Shown: positions 39,206-47,218 of the stretch, piece after piece
How the letters are laid out: every line of letters starts with the position of its first letter
Position numbering within the stretch: position 1 is the stretch's first letter
Source: Thermotoga sp. SG1
GTDB taxonomy: Bacteria; Thermotogota; Thermotogae; Thermotogales; Thermotogaceae
DNA: 64,000 bases
Reading direction: 5' to 3'
Assembly (NCBI RefSeq): GCF_002865985.1
Contig: NZ_LNDD01000004.1
Coordinates: forward strand, 124,001 to 188,000
Notes under the pieces: model-generated
What the model was told of the DNA's origin: nothing
The model's database searches: none
Seen by the model: only the letters and a program-made list of their open reading frames with translations
Made by a program: the position numbers and the translations under genes

Positions 39206-39804
39206 GATGGATCTGGATAGCGGTGCTTACGGTTTTTGGGGCAATGCTGGTTGCAAGCGGAGGTTTCGAAAAGATTCTTATAGACCTCAGAGATACCGTG
39301 GTGGAAAATCCCATAACGCAGATATACCTTCTGAACAGGGTGTACGATACGGTGTTTGAGGTGCTCATCTTTTCCCTTGCGGTTCTGGGGGTTTCCTTCC
39401 ACATGTCCTACCTTCCCGCGCCTGAAGAGATAAAGAGCATATCGGACGTTTCCATCAGGATCTTCACACGTTTCATCGCGTTCTTTCTTCTGGTTGGATC
39501 TCTCTACCTTGCGGTCGAGGGCCATGTGAGTCCCGGTGGGGGGTTTTCGGCTGGGGTTGCGGGTGGAACGGCTCTGGCATTGATCGCTCTGGTGGAAGAT
39601 TTCGAGAATTTTGAGAGGAAATTTGAGAGGACAAAGGCGTATTTTCTGGAGAAATTTGTCATGATCGTTTTTCTCTTCCTTGTGATGTTGATATTGCCAG
39701 GAAGGAATCTCATCGTTCCGGCCAACGTGATCGTGTATCTGAAGGTGATGCTGGGAAGCTGGATAGTGGTGTACTACTTCATAAAACACAGAGGACTACT
39801 CTGA
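39202..39804 (+). CDS. mnhB: Mrp/Mnh antiporter subunit B with MbhE-like N-terminus
   Basis: 200 residues, ATGA start at 39202. N-terminal about 70 residues (NPITQIYLLNRVYDTVFEVLIFSLAVLGV) match MbhE, the other small piece homologous to the end of MrpA; the rest is MrpB with GHVSPGGGFSAGVAGGTALAL. So two pieces usually attached to MrpA or separate are fused here. Last gene of the antiporter run; its stop overlaps the convergent pseudopilin gene by 9 nt. Confidence 0.87.
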   Translation: MRWIWIAVLTVFGAMLVASGGFEKILIDLRDTVVENPITQIYLLNRVYDTVFEVLIFSLAVLGVSFHMSYLPAPEEIKSISDVSIRIFTRFIAFFLLVGSLYLAVEGHVSPGGGFSAGVAGGTALALIALVEDFENFERKFERTKAYFLEKFVMIVFLFLVMLILPGRNLIVPANVIVYLKVMLGSWIVVYYFIKHRGLL

Positions 39805-40242
39805 AATTTCAAGATCGTAGATTGTGTCTCCTATCTTCACAGAGAACACCTTTCCATCCTGAAGAAAAACTATCTTCTTTTTCGTTTCGAGCAGATAGTT
39901 GTTTCCCTCACCGCTCAATCCCTTCCGAATGAGTTTGTACACTCCATCATCGAAAACCACGATGTAGGAAATTCTGCCGCTTTTTCCCTTGTGATCCGCG
40001 TTGAAACTCATACAGGATGGAGTAACGGAGGAAGAAGGGGTTTCTGCCCTTTTCACCTCGTACTCGTGTCTCATGAAATCCACGGCGTAGAGTTCATCGA
40101 GAGTTCTGTCCAGATCGTTCACAAGACGGGCCTTTGTTTCTAGGGCAAGGGAGAGAGCGAGAAATCCGATCATTGCGATCGTAAAGAAACAGAGAAGCAA
40201 ACTGAGAACTTCGACGATTGTGTAGCCAAATAAAAGATGCAC
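39796..40242 (-). CDS. Pseudopilin-like protein with start inside the SRP RNA gene
   Basis: 148 residues from GTG 40242 (GTG 40245 also possible). A leader of five or six residues ends LLFG, followed by YTIVEVLSLLLCFFTIAMIGFL: a type IV prepilin signal cleaved after Gly with Glu at +5, then one hydrophobic helix. The rest (FDDGVYKLIRKG, FLQDGKVFSVKIGDTIYDLEI) is a small beta-rich head. The start codons fall in the 3' strand of the SRP RNA terminal helix, preceded by GGTGGG. Translation would require read-through of the SRP transcript. The same frame continues open through the SRP gene, but that is not protein. Confidence 0.65.
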   Translation of the reverse strand: MHLLFGYTIVEVLSLLLCFFTIAMIGFLALSLALETKARLVNDLDRTLDELYAVDFMRHEYEVKRAETPSSSVTPSCMSFNADHKGKSGRISYIVVFDDGVYKLIRKGLSGEGNNYLLETKKKIVFLQDGKVFSVKIGDTIYDLEISE

Positions 40243-40513
40243 CACGCACCCACCGTCGACTTCCCCAGACCGGGGCGTGCGTGGTCGGAGAGCTCCGATC
40301 GGGCACCCCCACGGCACACGGAGACACCTGCTTATGGCTGCTCCCTCCCGGGCCTGACCAGGTTCACAGGGCTCCGTTGCGTGGGACCCGATCTTCATCG
40401 CTTCCGAACCACACCGTTTCCCGACCCGAGGAGCCTCGGGTGGGAGTTCGGCCCCGCGTATGGCGGATTTCGGGTACAGGGGACCGCCAACCCCCCGCCT
40501 AGCGTGGTGCACC
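40237..40513 (-). ncRNA. ffs: Signal recognition particle RNA, long bacterial form
   Basis: On the minus strand GTGAACCTGGTCAGGCCCGG followed by GAGGGAGCAGCCA (within 40325-40367) is the conserved helix 8 with a GGGA tetraloop. The ends pair: GTGCACCACGC at the 5' side with GCGTGGTGCAT at the 3' side. About 275 nt, matching the long RNA with an Alu domain seen in Bacillus and Thermotoga rather than the 114-nt E. coli type. It is much more GC-rich than its surroundings, as expected for a structured RNA in a hyperthermophile. After the closing helix a T-rich stretch (TCTTTTATTT) could act as terminator. Ends are approximate. Confidence 0.95.
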
Positions 40514-40516
40514 ACT

Positions 40517-40545
40517 ATTCTACGACACTTTTCGGGGTATTTCAA
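40517..40545 (-). promoter_or_regulatory. Promoter of the SRP RNA
   Basis: On the minus strand TTGAAA (40545-40540), 17-bp spacer, TAGAAT (40522-40517), 4-8 nt before the predicted RNA 5' end. The -35 begins a few bases after the stop codon of the upstream cupin gene. Confidence 0.8.
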
Positions 40546-40547
40546 GT

Positions 40548-40817
40548 TCAAAACAGATTGTAGTGTTTTCTCACGGGCTCTAGAACCTTCCATCTGCACC
40601 TCAAGCCCTTGGGAAATGTGACGAGATCTCCCTTTTCGATCACGTACTTTTTTCCGTCTCCCGTCGTTACCTCCACTTTCCCCTCCAGGATGTAACAGGT
40701 CTCGTTCGTGTCGTAGTACCAGTCGAACTCGCTGACTTCCTTTTCCCAGATGGGCCACTTTTCCACGCCGAGTTCCTTTAGTTTTTCCGGTGTAGGTTTT
40801 TCTATCTTCACTTCCAT
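40548..40817 (-). CDS. Small cupin protein (DUF861/EutQ-like)
   Basis: 89 residues from ATG 40817, preceded by GGGGGTGATGAAC. One cupin barrel: TCYILEGKVEVTTGDGKKYVIEKGDLVTFPKG. The usual metal-binding histidines of cupins are largely missing (TCYILEG, no HxH), so metal binding or activity is doubtful. Its stop lies a few bases before the SRP promoter. Function unknown. Confidence 0.85.
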   Translation of the reverse strand: MEVKIEKPTPEKLKELGVEKWPIWEKEVSEFDWYYDTNETCYILEGKVEVTTGDGKKYVIEKGDLVTFPKGLRCRWKVLEPVRKHYNLF

Positions 40818-40946
40818 GTTCATCACCCCCGAACAAAGTGTACCAATCTTTATTGTTTTTTCATTAAAGACTCATTGAAGTTTTCCTTGCCTTTCTTCGC
40901 AATTTGATGACCGTGAGTAAGGTTCAAATAGTAGGAGGCGGAACCT

Positions 40947-41876
40947 ATGAGGAAATGGGGATTGGGGGTATTCATCGTTGTTCTTTTCAGTCTGTCTTTT
41001 TCCATCACAACCTACAGATACGACAGTGAAACCGGGAGGTGGGAAAAAGAGGTTCGAGAGGACATACTCATCTTTCCAGCCACCCCAAAGCAGGCCGGAA
41101 GTGTCGTAACGACAGAGTCCTTCCGGGGAAAGGCGCAATGGTATTACTACATGGAGTACACACTGGGAGATGGGGAGCAGATCTTCAGCTTTTGGATGGG
41201 ACAGAGCACAGACGTAGGAACGGTTACCATCTGGAACGATTCTGATTTCTTCTACGTTAAGGTCGAACTGGACGAGGGATGGTTTTTGAAAGAAACACAT
41301 CTCAACGTCCTGATGGATGAACCGGAAGGAAACCAGTCTCCAGGTCAGTTTCCTTTCAAGGAAGAGTTCGATCCCCTCGTGACAGACTACACCTACAAAG
41401 TACCGCTCTCCTTTCTTTTTCAGAAGAGTGTCAGCAAGTTGAAAAAGGCAAGCACCAAGTACTACGTTCTTCTTCACGGTGTGGTGAGTGATGGTAATGA
41501 AGAAGAGACTGCGTGGGGTGGAAGGCGCTCGAACTGTGTTGAGATTTATCTCAGTGGAACGAAGGTCACCTGGTTTGTGAAAAAGCCTGGTGTGTACGTC
41601 TCGAAAGTGCTGGAAGTCAGTGCAAGCAGGGGTCTACACGTCTTCATTTCTCTACCGGATCCTGCAAGTGGCTCAGAAGTTCTGGAGTTGAAGCTGGGAA
41701 CGGGGGAACAGATTCCTTCGGAGTGGTTCGACGAACTTGACTTTGTAGAAAACAGATTCTTCCTGTGGCAGAAAATAACCGTTTCAAGAAATTCCACAGC
41801 AGACACCTATACCAGCGAGGGTGTGATAACCTTCACCATCAACAACTCTAAACTGTACGTCGATACCTCACCATAA
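40947..41876 (+). CDS. Secreted protein, first of three paralogs (long form)
   Basis: 309 residues with a signal peptide (MRKWGLGVFIVVLFSLSFS). Residues about 70-175 resemble a surface-protein module with the pattern VGTVTIWNDSDFFYVKVEL and GWFLKETHLNV. Residues about 195-309 match the two following genes: GTKVTWFVKKPGVYVSKVLEV and a closing RNSTADTYTSEGVITFTI. It lacks the paired Cys of its relatives. ATG 40947 follows GGAGGCG. Probably cell surface or periplasmic; no function known. The 129 nt upstream of the start show no clear promoter. Confidence 0.82.
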   Translation: MRKWGLGVFIVVLFSLSFSITTYRYDSETGRWEKEVREDILIFPATPKQAGSVVTTESFRGKAQWYYYMEYTLGDGEQIFSFWMGQSTDVGTVTIWNDSDFFYVKVELDEGWFLKETHLNVLMDEPEGNQSPGQFPFKEEFDPLVTDYTYKVPLSFLFQKSVSKLKKASTKYYVLLHGVVSDGNEEETAWGGRRSNCVEIYLSGTKVTWFVKKPGVYVSKVLEVSASRGLHVFISLPDPASGSEVLELKLGTGEQIPSEWFDELDFVENRFFLWQKITVSRNSTADTYTSEGVITFTINNSKLYVDTSP

Positions 41877-41899
41877 GGTGAGTAGAAGGAGGGGTTTGT

Positions 41900-42577
41900 A
41901 TGAGAAAGTTACTCTGGTTAGTTCTGATGGGAGCGCTGTTTTCTTTTGTACTGGCACAGACACCACTCGAGGTTTGGAAGTACGAGGATGGTCAGTACAT
42001 CAGTCTTCCTGCAACGAACGATCTGGCAAGGGCATTCAGTGCGTTTCCAGAGGATGGATCCTGTAACAAACCTGAATGGCAGATTGTATTCACAACAGAG
42101 GTTCAGGTTGCCCAGTGGCTCGAGTGGAGTCTGAACGCAACGAAGTGGACCTGGTTTGTGAGAAAACCTGGAGACTACTATGCGAACGCTATCGTGGGAA
42201 CCGTTGCAAGCAACGGAGACGTTCTGGTGACCTTCAGTGACTTTGATGACCCAACCTACACAGGAACAAGCAGTGTCAACCCGACGATCGAAGCGTACTA
42301 CACCGTCATGACCTCCGAAGGAATGCCAGATCCTGAAAGTTGGGTAAGAGCACCCGACGTGAACGATCTCTCCTACACACTGACAGACAGCCAGGAACTC
42401 CATGAAGGAATGTCTTTCTATCTGTGGAACAGGATCAAAGTGGTGGAATGTAACAGTGCATCCACCTACAGAGACACTGGATACATCTTGCTCACGCTTC
42501 AAAACCAGAAACCGTGGATCGACGAAGAAGGAAACTACGTGGAAGATCTGGCAAATTACGTGACCAACGAAAGATGA
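41900..42577 (+). CDS. Secreted protein, second of three paralogs
   Basis: 225 residues, signal peptide ending VLAQ. Shares with its neighbour at 42621 the blocks GSCNKPEWQI, EVQVAQWLEWSLNATKWTW, FVRKPGDYYANAI, LWNRIKVVECNSASTYR and QKPWIDEEGNYVEDL. The conserved Cys of GSCN and ECNSA may form a disulfide. ATG 41900 follows AGGAGGGG. Likely exported beta-sandwich domain. Confidence 0.85.
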   Translation: MRKLLWLVLMGALFSFVLAQTPLEVWKYEDGQYISLPATNDLARAFSAFPEDGSCNKPEWQIVFTTEVQVAQWLEWSLNATKWTWFVRKPGDYYANAIVGTVASNGDVLVTFSDFDDPTYTGTSSVNPTIEAYYTVMTSEGMPDPESWVRAPDVNDLSYTLTDSQELHEGMSFYLWNRIKVVECNSASTYRDTGYILLTLQNQKPWIDEEGNYVEDLANYVTNER

Positions 42578-42620
42578 TTCGGAAAGTGTTACATCACGAA
42601 CAATTGAGGAGGGGATTGGT

Positions 42621-43265
42621 ATGAGAAGACTTTTGTTGATAATGTTGGCTTTGATAGTGGGTTCTCTGTTCTTTGCACAAGAAGAAGTGCCGGTTTACGC
42701 ATACGAAGGAGATGAAGATAACGCAAGAGCGTTCATCAGCGAACCAATGAGTGGAAGCTGTAACAGACACCAGTGGGAAATTCCCATGACGCTTGAAGTT
42801 CAGGTCGCCCAGTGGGTGAAATGGAGCCTCACAGGAACGAAATGGACTTGGTTTGTGAGAAAGCCTGGAACCTACGTTGCCAACTGTATAACAGCAACCC
42901 TTCAAAGCAACAGTGATCTTGAGATCAGATTCAGTGGTTTTGACCACTTGAAGTACGCAACAGGTACGAGCGTTGACGACACGATCGAAGTGGATTATGC
43001 GTTCGGACCACAGCTTCCCATAGATATCTGGACACCCGCTCCAGATCTCAACAACGTGACTCTGCTGGTACCTGACAGCGAAATTCTCCACAACGGTGCA
43101 ACCTACAAACTCTGGAACAGAATATACGTTGAAAGGTGCAACAGTGCATCCACCTACAGAAATACCGGCACGATCATACTCACCCTCAAAAACCAGAAAC
43201 CATGGATCGACGATGAAGGAAACTACGTGGAAGATCTGGAGGAATACGTGAACAGCCAGAGATGA
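42621..43265 (+). CDS. Secreted protein, third of three paralogs
   Basis: 214 residues, signal peptide ending LFFAQ. Clearly a duplicate of the gene at 41900: GSCNRHQWEI, EVQVAQWVKWSLTGTKWTW, FVRKPGTYVANCI, LWNRIYVERCNSASTYR, QKPWIDDEGNYVEDL. ATG 42621 follows GAGGAGGGG. A strong terminator ends the three-gene unit just downstream. Confidence 0.85.
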   Translation: MRRLLLIMLALIVGSLFFAQEEVPVYAYEGDEDNARAFISEPMSGSCNRHQWEIPMTLEVQVAQWVKWSLTGTKWTWFVRKPGTYVANCITATLQSNSDLEIRFSGFDHLKYATGTSVDDTIEVDYAFGPQLPIDIWTPAPDLNNVTLLVPDSEILHNGATYKLWNRIYVERCNSASTYRNTGTIILTLKNQKPWIDDEGNYVEDLEEYVNSQR

Positions 43266-43281
43266 GTTTCTTTAAAAAAAG

Positions 43282-43310
43282 AAGGCGAGGGACCTTCCCT
43301 CGCCTTTTAT
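43282..43310 (+). terminator. Rho-independent terminator
   Basis: AAGGCGAGGG, loop ACCTT, CCCTCGCCTT, then a T-rich tail (43282-43310), 17 nt after the third paralog's stop and just before the next start. The stem is 10 bp and perfect. It separates the paralog unit from the secretin genes, which may be reached by partial read-through. Confidence 0.92.
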
Positions 43311-43326
43311 TTTGTTTGGGAGAGTG

Positions 43327-44958
43327 ATGGGGATGAGAAGGGTAGTTTTGATGACCGTGATTTTTGTGAGTGCTGTTTTCTTTGCCCAGGGAATATCCGT
43401 TCGAATGGATCCCATAGTAGTGAGCAAAACCGTAAGTCCGGGAACCAGTTTCAGTTATGAGATCTTTCTGGAGAACGACAGCGAGTTCGATCCCATCACC
43501 TTGAAAGCGATGGTGATGGATGTGACAGAAACGGTGGATGGAGCGTACGATCTGAGAGATCCGGGGAGTACGAAGTACTCGATCGCAAGATGGGTTCGGG
43601 TTGAACCAGACACCATCACCGTACAGCCAAAGGAAACAAAGACCGTCATCGTGACAGTGAACGTACCAAGGGGTGTCTCTGGAGGGCTCTACGGTGCGAT
43701 CGCGTTCGAGATCCAGGGACCTCAAACACCGGAGACCCAAAGACCCGCTGAAGAGGGAGCTTACGGTGAAGTTGAGTTCAAGTACCGAATGGCGAGTTTT
43801 TTAGAGGTTGTTCTCTCCGGTACAAGACAGAGAGTGGAAGCGTTTCCAGCGTATTTCAAGGTAGAGAGATCTGATGACATTCCCTCCATAAGAATGCAAA
43901 TAGGAGATGGCGCTCTCGTTTTCACGCTCGGTGTTCTGAACAGAAGTAACGTTCACATAGTGACGAAGGGAACTCTCACGATAAAGACAAAGGAAGGAAG
44001 AACGATAGCGAAGATGCCTCTTGGTGGCGGAAGGGGTGTGATACTTCCAGAAAGCACCGTCAACATGAGAACGATCACAAGAAGGTTTTTTCCTCCAGGA
44101 GAGTACGTTGCGAGGGCAGTCGTTGACTACGGTGGGAGAAGACCCATAGTGGCAGAAACGCTGTTCACGATCACAACCGAAAGGGTAGAAACAGGGGAGG
44201 AAGAAAGGGAAACAGGTCCAGTTATGATCACAGTGGACCCAGTCAACATTGAGATAAAGGCAGTTCCAGGATCTTACAGGTCCGAGATAGTGAAGATATC
44301 GAATCTCGGAGAGGAAACCCTTCAGGTGAAGGGAAAAATTCTGCCGCTGGCCTACGACCTCTACGGTGATCTCCTCCCAGAGGAAGAAAGAGGCACACCA
44401 CCCGACTGGATCAAACTCACACCATCTTCCTTCACCCTGAAGCCCGGGCAATCTAGAAACGTGCGTATTGCCGTGAGGATACCGAAAGATTTCACGGGAG
44501 GATACTACGCCGATGTGCTCTTCAGAACGGGTGGTTCTCTTCAGGCGGAAACGGGTACAAACCTTCTTGTGTTCTCAGGAAAAGACGAAGATATCACCAG
44601 AGAGGCAAGTGCAGATATTGTGTACGAGATAAAAGAAGATGGCATCTACGCCGACATCGTTTTCGAAAACACGGGAAACTATCATCTCATGCCTACGGTG
44701 ACGTTCGGCTTGAACAGGATCACACCCCAGCAGGTGACCGACGAGGGACTCATAATACCGGAGAAGGTGGAAAGTCTCATTCAAGAGGAAATCAGTTCCA
44801 CTGCCCCCGTTTTGCCCAGAACAAAGAGAATCTTCAGCGTCTTCATACCTGTCATTTTGGAAGAGGGTGAATACGAGTTACTAGCAAGATGTGACTATGG
44901 AAGAAGTCCGATTGTTCTGAAAAAGTCCTTTCATATAGAAGGGAGGAATGGGGAATGA
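43327..44958 (+). CDS. Exported protein with repeated Ig-like (chaperone-like) domains
   Basis: 543 residues from ATG 43327 (ATG 43333 and GTG 43324 also possible). Signal peptide MTVIFVSAVFFAQG. Two similar blocks: RMDPIVVSKTVSPGTSFSYE ... WVRVEPDTITVQPKETKTVIV ... GGLYGAIAFEI, and VDPVNIEIKAVPGSYRSEIV ... WIKLTPSSFTLKPGQSRNVRI ... GGYYADVLF. Each looks like the Ig-like beta-sandwich of PapD-type or DUF916-type proteins that hold secreted subunits. The ATGA overlap with the secretin gene ties it to envelope assembly. Role as chaperone or adhesin is inferred. Confidence 0.78.
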   Translation: MGMRRVVLMTVIFVSAVFFAQGISVRMDPIVVSKTVSPGTSFSYEIFLENDSEFDPITLKAMVMDVTETVDGAYDLRDPGSTKYSIARWVRVEPDTITVQPKETKTVIVTVNVPRGVSGGLYGAIAFEIQGPQTPETQRPAEEGAYGEVEFKYRMASFLEVVLSGTRQRVEAFPAYFKVERSDDIPSIRMQIGDGALVFTLGVLNRSNVHIVTKGTLTIKTKEGRTIAKMPLGGGRGVILPESTVNMRTITRRFFPPGEYVARAVVDYGGRRPIVAETLFTITTERVETGEEERETGPVMITVDPVNIEIKAVPGSYRSEIVKISNLGEETLQVKGKILPLAYDLYGDLLPEEERGTPPDWIKLTPSSFTLKPGQSRNVRIAVRIPKDFTGGYYADVLFRTGGSLQAETGTNLLVFSGKDEDITREASADIVYEIKEDGIYADIVFENTGNYHLMPTVTFGLNRITPQQVTDEGLIIPEKVESLIQEEISSTAPVLPRTKRIFSVFIPVILEEGEYELLARCDYGRSPIVLKKSFHIEGRNGE

Positions 44959-46118
44959 GAAAACTGCTTTTTATCTCTCTTGCCCTGATGACGATTTTGA
45001 TCTTTTCACAGGAGGAACCTCTTGTGAGTAACATATTCCAGGACACCTACATCCTGGATGCCCTGGCGGACATCTCCGCGCAGACCGGAGTTCCGATCAT
45101 AGCCGATACCACCGTAACAGGTTTCATCACGATGGAACTGAACGAAGTTCCCCTGGAACAAGCACTGAAAATGATCCTCATGCCTGGGGGCTATGTATAC
45201 AGGAAAATGGACGGATTTTATTTTGTGGGTTCACCCGATCCAACGAATCCCGCCTTCAGATACTTGGTGGAGACAAAAACATACAAGTTGAAGTACATAA
45301 CGAGTGCCGATGCAGAGGAACTGCTACCACCACTGTACAAAAATTACGTGAAGTTCAACGAAAAGAACAACATGATAACCATCACCGCACCTCAGGAGAT
45401 CATACAGGCGTTCGAAAAGGATCTTAAAAAGATAGACATACCGATACCTCAGGTGAAGGTCAGTGTGATCGTCACAGAAGTTTCAAAGGACTATTCGAAC
45501 GAACTGGGACTGAACAGTCTGGATTACTCCTTTGGAGCCGGACAGGAGTTCAACGAAAACTGGTCGGCTACCCTCGGTCTGGTAACAGGGGTGCTGAACC
45601 TCGAAACAGACGTCTTCGGACAGATTCTGGCCCAATTGAAGCTTCTTGAAGAAGAACAGAAGGCAAAAATCACAGCCGATCCCTGGATCATCGTAAAAAG
45701 CGGGGAAAAAGCCTCTTTGTTTCTGGGAGAAAGGCAGGTGGTTCTTCTCCAGGCTGAAGGGGCAGTGAGCAGGATCGAATCCATAGATGTTGGAGTGAGC
45801 ATCGATATTCAGCCTCGCGTGATGGATGAAGAAGAACTGGAACTTACACTCTCTCCCAGAGTCAGCCACTTTGCAGGAGAAAAACTCGGCACCTTCGCAG
45901 TGAAGCAGAACGAACTTTCCACAACGCTCTTTTTGAAAAACGGTCAGACCGTTGTGATCTCCGGAGCCACCGTAGAAGATAACTCGCAGACCAGTTCCGG
46001 CATACCGATACTGAACAAGATACCACTCATAAGATACCTCTTTGGAGGAACCACGAAAAAAGAGACAGAAAAAGAACTTTACATATTCATAAAGGCAGAA
46101 ATCCAGGGAAGTGAATGA
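44955..46118 (+). CDS. Secretin (GspD/PilQ family)
   Basis: 387 residues, signal peptide to about 19. Residues 22-95 resemble the N0 (STN) domain (TYILDALADISAQTGVPIIAD), 106-165 an N1 domain (TYKLKYITSADAEELLPPL), and 168-385 the secretin core: VKVSVIVTEVSK, DPWIIVKSGEKASLFLGERQ, and IPILNKIPLIRYLFGG, the VPxLGDIPxLGxLF motif. It forms an outer-membrane ring for type II secretion or type IV pili. Fewer N domains than GspD, so a short type. Pseudopilin genes at 39796 and 53872-56633 are possible partners. Confidence 0.92.
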   Translation: MRKLLFISLALMTILIFSQEEPLVSNIFQDTYILDALADISAQTGVPIIADTTVTGFITMELNEVPLEQALKMILMPGGYVYRKMDGFYFVGSPDPTNPAFRYLVETKTYKLKYITSADAEELLPPLYKNYVKFNEKNNMITITAPQEIIQAFEKDLKKIDIPIPQVKVSVIVTEVSKDYSNELGLNSLDYSFGAGQEFNENWSATLGLVTGVLNLETDVFGQILAQLKLLEEEQKAKITADPWIIVKSGEKASLFLGERQVVLLQAEGAVSRIESIDVGVSIDIQPRVMDEEELELTLSPRVSHFAGEKLGTFAVKQNELSTTLFLKNGQTVVISGATVEDNSQTSSGIPILNKIPLIRYLFGGTTKKETEKELYIFIKAEIQGSE

Positions 46119-47218
46119 CCATGAAGTGGTTGTTGTTCCTTCTTACATTTCTTGTCACCACACTGATGGCGGAACCCATGGTCGTTTATCAGTTCATCGC
46201 CGCAGAAGTGAAGATGGCAGAAAGTCAAGACGTTCTGCTGAAAGAACTCCTCGTCACCACCGATGATTCTGGTGAAAAGAAAGTTTCTTACTCTGACAAC
46301 TCGATCGAACTGAAGCTTTTTCCTTTCTCCATAAAAGTGGAACTTCCGGTGATATACGATTCCTACAGGATCCTCTCCAAACCGTGGATCATCACCACCT
46401 TCGGAAAGAACGCAACAATGAGAATAGGAAGGGAAGAGCTCCTCACGGCACAGGGTTTCACCACCACGCAGGAAATCTTGTTCTCTCTGACACCGAATCA
46501 GGTGGATGAGAAAGGAAACGTTCTCTCGGACATAAAAGTAAGATTGAACGATTCTCAACTTCAAACAACCCTGTGGCTTTCTCAGGAAAAGTTCCAGCCG
46601 ATCTTCTACTGTAGATTCAAGACTAATGGTAAGGAGCAAAAAATGATCGTGTTTGCCAGAGCCATAGTCGTTGAGGAACCGCCGAAGGAGAAGGTGTTCG
46701 TGGTAGGAGATGTTTCTGGCCTGAAAGAATTTTTGCCGGAAAAAGAAGAGAAAGAGAAAAATTTCATTTTCCTTTCCTCGTCTCCAGACATCAGAATCAG
46801 TCTCTGGATCAGAAACATTGTTCACATTGACGTCTCCTCTTCGGAGGGAGCTCTTCTGGAGACGAGAATCTTTGGAGAGCAGTTGAGGTTCGGTACCATC
46901 TTCTGGCGTTACAGATGGTGGGGAGTGGGTTTCTCCGATTATTCAAAAGTAGAACCTATGACCCTGTCGGCAGGGGTGTACGCTCTCTTCGACCTTACAA
47001 AGTTCTCTGGAATTCTCTGGTGGGGTAGGGGGGATCTGAGACTCGGCAAGTTCTCTGTGAGTCTCTCTTTCAGGAGTCACTGGACACTCGGGGAAACGTC
47101 ACAGGATTTGATCCTCAGCGGTGGCTACGACATCAATGAACACGTAACGATCGTGCTGGGGGTAACTTACGATTTCTCAAAGTACAAAGTGTTCATCGGG
47201 GTAGAGCTTTTGTTTTAG
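46115..47218 (+). CDS. Secretin-like domain fused to probable outer-membrane barrel
   Basis: 367 residues, ATGA start, signal peptide to about 19. Residues 84-190 echo the secretin core of the neighbour: YRILSKPWIITTFGKNATMRIGREELL compares with ADPWIIVKSGEKASLFLGE, and FKTNGKEQKMIVFARAIVVEE with LKNGQTVVISGATVED. A linker (190-225) rich in Lys/Glu follows. From about 225 the protein is alternating amphipathic strands (GTIFWRYRWWGVGF, TLSAGVYALFDL, FSVSLSFRSHW) ending in Phe, an outer-membrane beta-signal. No known protein recognised with this plan. Probably a partner of the secretin. Confidence 0.7.
   Translation: MTMKWLLFLLTFLVTTLMAEPMVVYQFIAAEVKMAESQDVLLKELLVTTDDSGEKKVSYSDNSIELKLFPFSIKVELPVIYDSYRILSKPWIITTFGKNATMRIGREELLTAQGFTTTQEILFSLTPNQVDEKGNVLSDIKVRLNDSQLQTTLWLSQEKFQPIFYCRFKTNGKEQKMIVFARAIVVEEPPKEKVFVVGDVSGLKEFLPEKEEKEKNFIFLSSSPDIRISLWIRNIVHIDVSSSEGALLETRIFGEQLRFGTIFWRYRWWGVGFSDYSKVEPMTLSAGVYALFDLTKFSGILWWGRGDLRLGKFSVSLSFRSHWTLGETSQDLILSGGYDINEHVTIVLGVTYDFSKYKVFIGVELLF

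Noticed and set aside
40243-40836. Extended minus-strand reading frame upstream of the pseudopilin (to 40836)
   Set aside because: It crosses the SRP RNA gene and the cupin gene in another frame; its residues have no protein-like pattern. The SRP conserved helix explains the open frame by high GC.
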